Positions 23,127 through 28,353 of a stretch of 28,353 nt of DNA are shown here, piece by piece. The stretch covers positions 1-28,353 of the forward strand of contig JBGAUM010000038.1 in the NCBI GenBank assembly GCA_044228625.1, given 5' to 3'. Position numbers and translations under genes: made by a program. Below the pieces are notes generated by a model. That model made no database searches, was not told where the DNA came from, and saw only the letters and a program-made list of their open reading frames with translations. The DNA comes from UKL13-2 sp044228625. GTDB taxonomy: Bacteria; Pseudomonadota; Gammaproteobacteria; Burkholderiales; Usitatibacteraceae. The stretch's first letter is position 1. Every line of letters begins with the position of its first letter.

Positions 23127-23668
23127 TGGCCGTGCGTCCGATCCTCAAAATGGGTGCGCCCAGCTTGTTCGAGAAGTCAAAACCGTGGCCGTCAGACAAG
23201 TTCCGCACGCCCGAGCTGCAGCGCCTGTTGGTCGACATGAAAGACACCATGGTCGCCGCGAACGGTGCCGGGCTTGCGGCACCACAGATTGGCGAAAACG
23301 TGCGTGTCGTCATTTTTGAGGTGGGCGACAACCCACGATATCCGGGACGCGAAAAGATCCCGTTTACGGTTCTGATCAACCCGGTGTTGACCCCTTTGGG
23401 CGATGAGCAGTCCGAAGATTGGGAGGGTTGCCTCTCTGTCCCTGGCTTGCGGGGAAAGGTTTCACGCGCCGCAAAGCTGCGCTATGCCGGATTTGACGCA
23501 CACGGCCAACCAATCGATCGCACGGTGGACCGTTTCCATGCGCGTGTTGTGCAGCATGAGGTCGATCACCTGGACGGTATTCTTTATCCCATGCGCATGA
23601 AGGACATGAGCAACCTGGGTTTCACCGAGGTGCTTTTCCCAGAACTGGCCGGTGCGGACGACGATTAG
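23126..23668 (+). CDS. def: Peptide deformylase
   Basis: Removes the formyl group from the N-terminal methionine of new proteins. It has 180 residues. All three active-site motifs are present: GAGLAAPQ at 47-54, EGCLSVPG at 100-107 with metal ligand C102, and QHEVDHLDG with H144, E145 and H148. The protein is somewhat longer at the front than the standard enzyme and has the acidic ending typical of a second-type Def. In many betaproteobacteria a separate def lies beside fmt, so this may be a second copy; the window cannot show it. Its start overlaps the preceding stop (TGATG). Confidence 0.95.
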   Translation: MAVRPILKMGAPSLFEKSKPWPSDKFRTPELQRLLVDMKDTMVAANGAGLAAPQIGENVRVVIFEVGDNPRYPGREKIPFTVLINPVLTPLGDEQSEDWEGCLSVPGLRGKVSRAAKLRYAGFDAHGQPIDRTVDRFHARVVQHEVDHLDGILYPMRMKDMSNLGFTEVLFPELAGADDD

Positions 23669-23705
23669 GTGGCCAGCACTACTGAAGTTCGATCAGGAGG
23701 CAACG

Positions 23706-24089
23706 ATGCCCGATACTTTTGAGAGCAATGGAGAAGGCCGGAACGTCAATGACCAAATTGGCCTGGTGCATATCAACTACGGTTTGCACGCACTCGCGCC
23801 ATTCACTTTCTGGACGCTAGCCATCGTCGCGGTCATCATTGGCTATGTGAAACGCCCTGACGTTGCGGGCACTTACCTCGAATCCCACTACAGCTGGCTT
23901 TCGCGGACTTTCTGGTGGGGAATCCTGTGGGCGGTCATCGCCTGGACCATATTCTGGGTGATTGGCCTGTTGACGGCGGGGATCGGAATGCTGGTGCTCT
24001 GGATTTTTCCCGCAGCAGTTTTCGTCTGGTACCTGTATCGCGTGATCCGTGGTTGGCTCCGGCTCAGCGATCAGAAGCCAGCGCCGTAG
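23706..24089 (+). CDS. DUF4870-like small membrane protein
   Basis: A 127-residue inner-membrane protein resembling the DUF4870 family, whose function is not known. A hydrophilic N-terminus (about 25 residues) precedes a first helix near 28-48 (HALAPFTFWTLAIVAVIIGY). Next comes the conserved loop with VAGTYLESHYSWLSRTFWW. Two further helices (about 75-95 and 95-115) and a basic/amphipathic end (YRVIRGWLRL) follow. A perfect AGGAGG at 23695-23700 lies five bases before the ATG at 23706, the strongest ribosome binding site in the window, and decides the start over the open frame from 23652. It is the last gene of the plus-strand run. The 75-base spacer to the convergent glnD remnant shows no clear terminator. 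Confidence 0.8.
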   Translation: MPDTFESNGEGRNVNDQIGLVHINYGLHALAPFTFWTLAIVAVIIGYVKRPDVAGTYLESHYSWLSRTFWWGILWAVIAWTIFWVIGLLTAGIGMLVLWIFPAAVFVWYLYRVIRGWLRLSDQKPAP

Positions 24090-24164
24090 AGACTGCGGCG
24101 GGGCTCGCGCATCGAAAATCGCAAAAAGTTAATTCGACGCCAACTTCCGCAATGACGCTGAAGG

Positions 24165-24530
24165 TTACGGCTTAATGGCGGCTAGCAACGCGTCCTTCAA
24201 CGCAGTGTCAAAAGCAGCTTGACCGAGTCCCGCATGGGCAATGACAAACACATCCTCGGCCCGGCTGCCCAGCGTGGTAATCCGCGCATCGTGCAAATCA
24301 ATGCCTTGATCTACTAGCAACCTCGCGACTGCAGACAGCAATCCGGGCCGGTCGGCACACGTGATGGAGAGTTCCCAAACGGGGGGACGGCGCGTGCGGC
24401 TGAGGGCGATTTCAGGTGGAATCGGAATGTGGCGGACTTGTCTCGCCAAGCGACCGGAGGTCGGCAGCGGAGAGGCGGGCCGCGACAATATCGCACGCCA
24501 GTTTTTCAAAAAATCCGGTGATACGTGCAA
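24165..24530 (-). pseudogene. glnD: GlnD C-terminal fragment: rest of ACT1 linker and ACT2, out of frame
   Basis: The displaced 3' end of glnD. The recognisable GlnD sequence starts near 24475 with PLPTSGRLARQVRHIPIPPEI, the stretch that normally joins the two ACT domains. It continues with a complete second ACT domain: WELSITCADRPGLLSAVARLL, then DARITTLGSRAEDVFVI. The reading frame differs from that of the upstream 756-codon part, which it overlaps. An ATG at 24530 opens this frame, but its first 17 codons read the ACT1 coding sequence in the wrong frame and look artificial. Expression as a separate ACT protein is conceivable, but no ribosome binding site argues for it. It is the sign of a disrupted gene or a sequence error. 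Confidence 0.8.
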
Positions 24531-26682
24531 ACAAGCCGGGCTGATCCGGTGTCATTACCAACACATCCAGTCGTTCTTCGCCCCCTTCGCCAGACTCCGC
24601 ACGAACCCTTACCCGGGTTGCTTCGCGGTCAACGTTGGCCTGCCACTCAGCCGCGTGCCAAGCCATTTCGTCTGAGTCAAACCGCTGAAAATAGCTGTCG
24701 TCCACAATGCTCCAAAGTGCCGGTTGGGTACTTTGAGAATGCTCGGCTTGGAACATGGCGAGCGCCTTGGATTTCTTGTTCGCAACCCAATGATCGTTGT
24801 TCACTGCGTCGCCGCGCAGCAGGCGTCGCGTCGCGCGGAACAGTTGCTCCAGAAGACGGGCCTTCCAATTGTTCCAGACGTGCGGACTGGTGCCACGCAC
24901 GTCGGCCACTGTCAGCAGGTACAGCGCGGTCAACCGCCGCTCATCGCGCACCAGTTGCGCAAACTGCGAGATGACGTCCGGGTCTCCGAGATCCTGTTTC
25001 TGCGCCACTGAGGACATGCGCAGGTGTTGTTCCACCAGCCAAGCAACCAGATCAATGTCATACGAAGAGAGTGGCAGTCGCCGTGCAAAGGCACGTGCAT
25101 CCTTTTTTCCGAGCTCGGAATGATCGCCACCGCGCCCCTTGGCGATGTCGTGGAAGAGCGCCGCCAAATATAGGACTTCGGGTCGCGCGAATTCGCGGGC
25201 GAGTTCATGGCAGAACGGAAACTCGTGGGCAAAGCGTGGAAGCACCAGGCGCCGCAAGTTGCGGATCACCATCAGGATGTGCTCATCCACGGTGTACACA
25301 TGAAAAAGGTCATGCTGCATCTGTCCCACGATCTTTCCAAACGCGGGAATGAGTTGCCCCAGGACGCCGTAGCGGCTCATGCGGCGCAGGGCAAAAGTCA
25401 CCTTTTGGCTCCTGAGCATCTCCAGGAACAGCTTCCAAGTCTCGGGATTTTCGCGCGTCTGGTTGTCGATGCGGTGAACGGCACGCCAAAGCGCCCTCAA
25501 CGTTTCAGGCTCGAAAAACTCGGCTTCCTTGATGCGCTGCAAAGCGAGGAACGCACGCAGGATCGCCAGGGGATCCCGCTCGAACACCGTAATGTCCTGT
25601 GCGGCGATGTTTCCGTTGACCATCGCAAATTCGGAGTCGATCTTGCGAACCTGGTCCTTTTTTCGACCTGCAACTTCTTCCATCAATGCCGGAATCAGGA
25701 TCGAGCAGAGCTGCCAGACACCTTTGGCGGCCAGGTAGTACCGCTGCATCAACATTTCGGATGCGCGCTTCCGCTCGTTGCCTTCAATGCCGAGTTCCTT
25801 GGCGAGTGCGTTCTGGTGGTCAAACACCAAGCGGTCCTCTCGCCGGCCTGCCAGGTAATGAAGCCGGATCCGCAGGTCGAGCAAGGTCAGGCGCAACTTG
25901 GCAATCGTCTTGGCTTCAAATTCGCTGAGTACGCCGCGCTCGGCGAGAGCATTCCAATCGTCGCCGAGGCCGGCGGCGCGCGAGATCCACATCACTGTCT
26001 GCAAGTCACGCAGGCCGCCCGGACTTTCCTTGATGTTGGGTTCAAGATTCAGTGCAACATCATTGTGACGTGCGTGGCGCGCTCGCTGCTCATCAACCTT
26101 GGCTTCACAGAATTCCCGGATTTTTCGTTCACGTCGGAGCGTATGGATAAGCGACGCCGTCAAGTCCGCATGGCCCCACACATGCCGCGCTTCGAGCAGG
26201 CTGGTCGCCACGGTCACATCTTTTGCCGCTTCCTGAACGCATTCGTCGATGCTTCTAACGGCGATGCCGGGCTCAAGGCCAACATCCCACAGCAAGCCGA
26301 CGAATGATTCGATGGCGCGTTTGGATGACTCGTCGTGCAGCGAGGGCTGAAGGATGACGATATCCACATCCGAGCATGGAAAGAGGAAGCCGCGACCATA
26401 TCCGCCGACAGCAACGATTGCGCCGGACGCCGGCAAGGGGACATCGGCCGCAATTTTGGCAATCAACGTATCGACTGCAGAGGCATGCTGGCGAAGCATG
26501 CGATCCGGGTGAGGCCGCGCTGCGTACTCTTTTTTCAGGGTTGCACGCGCCTCAGCGAGCGCCGCTCGGCAAGATTTTATGTATGCAGCGCGATCTACCG
26601 GCAACGCAAGGTTTAGCGACGCGACGCTCAGTACTGCCTTGGGTTTGCGCGCTGTCGCCGCGCGCAGCGTGCGCTCGTGCAT
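24412..26682 (-). CDS. glnD: [Protein-PII] uridylyltransferase/uridylyl-removing enzyme GlnD, truncated in the first ACT domain
   Basis: The nitrogen sensor that uridylylates PII when glutamine is low and removes the group when it is high. This frame has 756 residues; intact homologues have about 850-890. The nucleotidyltransferase domain has GGYGR at 93-97 and the metal-binding SDVD at 104-107. KESPGGLRDLQT at 218-229 is typical. The HD hydrolase domain has H461 in DLFHVYTVDEH and H511-D512 in FHDIAKGRGGDHSELG. The first ACT domain begins near 705 (LDVLVMTPDQPGLFARITGFFEKL) but is lost after DIVAAR at 731-736; the last 20 residues are in a wrong frame. About 45 residues of ACT1 are absent, and the remainder lies in another frame. 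It starts 8 bases after map, the usual operon. Confidence 0.9.
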   Translation of the reverse strand: MHERTLRAATARKPKAVLSVASLNLALPVDRAAYIKSCRAALAEARATLKKEYAARPHPDRMLRQHASAVDTLIAKIAADVPLPASGAIVAVGGYGRGFLFPCSDVDIVILQPSLHDESSKRAIESFVGLLWDVGLEPGIAVRSIDECVQEAAKDVTVATSLLEARHVWGHADLTASLIHTLRRERKIREFCEAKVDEQRARHARHNDVALNLEPNIKESPGGLRDLQTVMWISRAAGLGDDWNALAERGVLSEFEAKTIAKLRLTLLDLRIRLHYLAGRREDRLVFDHQNALAKELGIEGNERKRASEMLMQRYYLAAKGVWQLCSILIPALMEEVAGRKKDQVRKIDSEFAMVNGNIAAQDITVFERDPLAILRAFLALQRIKEAEFFEPETLRALWRAVHRIDNQTRENPETWKLFLEMLRSQKVTFALRRMSRYGVLGQLIPAFGKIVGQMQHDLFHVYTVDEHILMVIRNLRRLVLPRFAHEFPFCHELAREFARPEVLYLAALFHDIAKGRGGDHSELGKKDARAFARRLPLSSYDIDLVAWLVEQHLRMSSVAQKQDLGDPDVISQFAQLVRDERRLTALYLLTVADVRGTSPHVWNNWKARLLEQLFRATRRLLRGDAVNNDHWVANKKSKALAMFQAEHSQSTQPALWSIVDDSYFQRFDSDEMAWHAAEWQANVDREATRVRVRAESGEGGEERLDVLVMTPDQPGLFARITGFFEKLACDIVAARLSAADLRSLGETSPPHSDST

Positions 26683-26690
26683 CTTGACCC

Positions 26691-27491
26691 TTAGTTGACT
26701 TGCGCCGGGGGGGGTGGTGTTCCCGGAGAAACCGTCAGCACCTCAAAGCCATCGTTGGTGACCAAGACCGTATGCTCCCATTGCGCGGAGAGGCTGTGGT
26801 CTGCAGTCACCACGGTCCAGCCGTCGTTCAGCATGCGGATATCCTTCTTTCCCGCGTTGATCATCGGCTCCACGGTAAAAATCATGCCCGGCTTCAATTC
26901 GAGGCCGGTTCCCGGTTTTCCATAGTGAAGGACCTGCGGGTCCTCGTGAAATTTCTTGCCGATGCCGTGACCGCAAAACTCTCGCACCACGCTGTAGCCT
27001 GCCTTTTCGGCAAACGACTGAATCGCATGACCAATATCTCCGAGCCTCGCGCCTGGTTTCACTTTCCGGATACCACGCCACATCGACTCATAAGTGATTT
27101 CGCACAGCCGCTTCGATTGGATCGATGGCTCGCCGACGTAGTACATGCGGCTGGTGTCGCCGTGGTAACCATCCTTGATGACCGTGATGTCGATGTTCAC
27201 GATATCGCCGTGCTTGAGCACTTTTTCGCCAGGGATACCGTGGCAAACCTGATGATTCACCGAGGTGCAAATCGACGCGGGGTAGGGCTTGTGACCGGGT
27301 GGCGCGTAGTTGAGCGGCGCAGGCGTGGTCTTCTGCTCGTTGACCATGTAGTCGTGGCAGAGTTTGTCCAGGTAACCCGTAGTGACACCGGGTTTCACGT
27401 GCGGCGTGATGAAGTCCAGCGCTTCTGCGGCCAGTCGACCGGCAACGCGCATCTTTTCAATGTCTGTGGGGGATTTGATGACAATATTCAC
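26691..27491 (-). CDS. map: Methionine aminopeptidase, type I
   Basis: Removes the initiator methionine after deformylation. It has 266 residues. The five metal ligands are visible: D101, D112, H175, E208 and E239. H84 in VCHGIPGEK and GHGIGKKFHEDPQVLHYG are family blocks. I chose the GTG at 27491 (read MNIVIKSPTDIEKM), which aligns exactly with known starts. The longer frame begins at a TTG at 27524 that coincides with a TATAAT box and is therefore unlikely. A Pro-rich tail (GTPPPPAQVN) is unusual but short. glnD follows after 8 bases. Upstream there is a secreted protease gene on the other strand instead of the rpsB-tsf pair often found beside map. Confidence 0.97.
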   Translation of the reverse strand: MNIVIKSPTDIEKMRVAGRLAAEALDFITPHVKPGVTTGYLDKLCHDYMVNEQKTTPAPLNYAPPGHKPYPASICTSVNHQVCHGIPGEKVLKHGDIVNIDITVIKDGYHGDTSRMYYVGEPSIQSKRLCEITYESMWRGIRKVKPGARLGDIGHAIQSFAEKAGYSVVREFCGHGIGKKFHEDPQVLHYGKPGTGLELKPGMIFTVEPMINAGKKDIRMLNDGWTVVTADHSLSAQWEHTVLVTNDGFEVLTVSPGTPPPPAQVN

Positions 27492-27523
27492 TAACTGAAC
27501 GCTAAGGTCTTGATTTAGAGGCA

Positions 27524-27529
27524 ATTATA
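27524..27529 (-). promoter_or_regulatory. Probable -10 box of the map-glnD operon
   Basis: The minus strand reads TTGCTATAATTGCC, with a perfect TATAAT. It would give a transcript starting near 27516 and a leader of about 25 bases to the GTG at 27491. The hexamer 17 bases upstream (TCAGAC) is a poor -35. Confidence 0.55.
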
Positions 27530-27691
27530 GCAACTCCGATTTTTGAGTCTGATTTCAAGATTCCAAACAGCCCTTTGAGTACGAGTTCTGAACTGCAAGG
27601 TGCATAATCCACGCCACGCGATTAGTGCCTATCCGACTACCGTTAGGACAGCGATGCCAGATCCAAAATGACCAACTCACGGGGGATGGGA

Positions 27692-28353
27692 ATGAAGCAC
27701 TTGTTGGCAGGTTTTGTCGCGACCTGGGCCGCGCTTTTCACTCTGTTTGCAGGAGCAATCACCTATGGCCAGCCAGATGGCGAACGTCATGCGCAAACAG
27801 GAGACTTGGTTGGCAACTTCAGTAGCGGAGTGTTTCCATACTGTTCTGGCGCACTGATTTCGCCAACGGTGTTCGTAACCGCCGCGCACTGTGACCTGGG
27901 CAACATGCGCGTGATGGTGACATTTGACGAGAAGCCCGGCAGCGGACCCTTCACCGTTCGGCATGGGACCTATTTTGCGGACCCGCTCTACCGTTCACGG
28001 CAGGACGATCCGCATGATCTTGCCGTGGTTGTCCTGGATGAACCTGTGCTGGGAATTACCCCCGCGCGTTTGCCGACAGCAGGATTATTGGATTCCCTGT
28101 CGAAGGATCAGCAAATCACGGCCGCCGGTTATGGTGGGCAGGAACCTGTGATTGTCAAAGGCAGTGGCGTCGTGATCGCCTATCAGGACAATCGCGAGTA
28201 TGCGGTCGGTACTTTGAATGCGATCAACCCAGCGTGGTTGCGCGTTTCGCAGAATCCCGCCAAGGGCGACGCCGGCGGATGTTATGGTGATTCCGGCGGG
28301 CCAAACTTCTTGGGCGTGGGATCGCAGGAGACCAACATTCTGGCCGCAATCAC
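27692..28353 (+). CDS. Secreted trypsin-like serine protease (S1), 3'-truncated by window edge
   Basis: The first 220 residues of a secreted chymotrypsin-fold protease. A signal peptide covers about 1-22 (MKHLLAGFVATWAALFTLFAGA). The S1 signature TAAHC has catalytic His66, with C51 and C67 placed for the usual disulfide. DPHDLAVVVL supplies Asp109. GDSGGP has the nucleophile Ser201, preceded by C197. All three triad residues are present, so it should be active. The early ITYGQPDGERHAQTGDLVGNF resembles the mature start of bacterial members of this type. A purine-rich GGGGGATGGGA runs directly up to the ATG at 27692, a dense but very close ribosome binding site. The gene runs off the window. 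The target is unknown; it is divergent from map, 200 bases apart. Confidence 0.88.
   Translation, partial: MKHLLAGFVATWAALFTLFAGAITYGQPDGERHAQTGDLVGNFSSGVFPYCSGALISPTVFVTAAHCDLGNMRVMVTFDEKPGSGPFTVRHGTYFADPLYRSRQDDPHDLAVVVLDEPVLGITPARLPTAGLLDSLSKDQQITAAGYGGQEPVIVKGSGVVIAYQDNREYAVGTLNAINPAWLRVSQNPAKGDAGGCYGDSGGPNFLGVGSQETNILAAI

Noticed and set aside
24412..24530. Programmed frameshift in glnD
   Set aside because: No slippery run is obvious at the junction, and about 45 conserved residues are missing between the two frames, which a frameshift alone would not remove.
25207..26307. 366-codon plus-strand frame opposite glnD
   Set aside because: The minus strand here encodes conserved GlnD domains; the plus frame shows no family features.
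1..28353. Mobile elements, CRISPR arrays, phage genes or defence systems
   Set aside because: No transposase, integrase, spaced repeats, or restriction or toxin families were recognised among the genes, and gene order looks like ordinary core chromosome.

Overview
The window looks like a chromosomal segment of a betaproteobacterium with fairly high GC. The basis is gene neighbourhood and protein character, not a database search. The telling blocks are smc-zipA-ligA, map-glnD, a PTR1-type pteridine reductase divergent from a MidA-type methyltransferase next to ttcA, and dapD beside a PilU-type ATPase. I see no mobile element, CRISPR array, tRNA or rRNA, and no gap between genes longer than 300 bases. 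Nearly everything is housekeeping; I do not see a new multigene system.

Layout. (1) 1-1462: the 3' end of an M48 metalloprotease gene with an intrinsic terminator, a small membrane protein, then a convergent spacer with three perfect inverted repeats. (2) 1450-4561: ttcA and folM-like pteridine reductase on the minus strand, divergent from a MidA/NDUFAF7-type methyltransferase. (3) 4639-7684: pntA-pntB, the membrane proton-translocating transhydrogenase. (4) 7794-10772: a minus-strand operon of methyltransferase, dapD and pilU. (5) 10859-11764: an EamA exporter. (6) 11887-13374: two tandem paralogous outer-membrane beta-barrel proteins. (7) 13495-14019: queF.

(8) 14176-24089: a run of nine plus-strand genes with short gaps or overlaps: smc, zipA, ligA, galU, hypoxanthine-guanine phosphoribosyltransferase, methylthio-purine nucleoside phosphorylase, def and a DUF4870-like membrane protein, plus a possible 37-codon ORF before zipA. 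It combines chromosome segregation, division, DNA joining, UDP-glucose supply and purine salvage. The phosphorylase and phosphoribosyltransferase are consecutive steps if the phosphorylase acts on methylthioinosine. A terminator-like stem-loop lies in the leader before smc. (9) 24165-27491: map and glnD on the minus strand. (10) 27692-end: a secreted trypsin-like protease running off the window.

The most striking observation is that glnD is broken. The nucleotidyltransferase and HD domains are intact, but the reading frame is lost inside the first ACT domain. The rest of the gene continues in another frame after a stretch of roughly 45 residues that is missing. As written, the sensor of nitrogen status would keep its enzyme domains but lose its glutamine-sensing C-terminus. 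Other points worth a look are the terminator-like leader of smc, the clustered palindromes near 1365-1462, the duplicated porin-like genes, and the Asn in the purine site of the phosphorylase.
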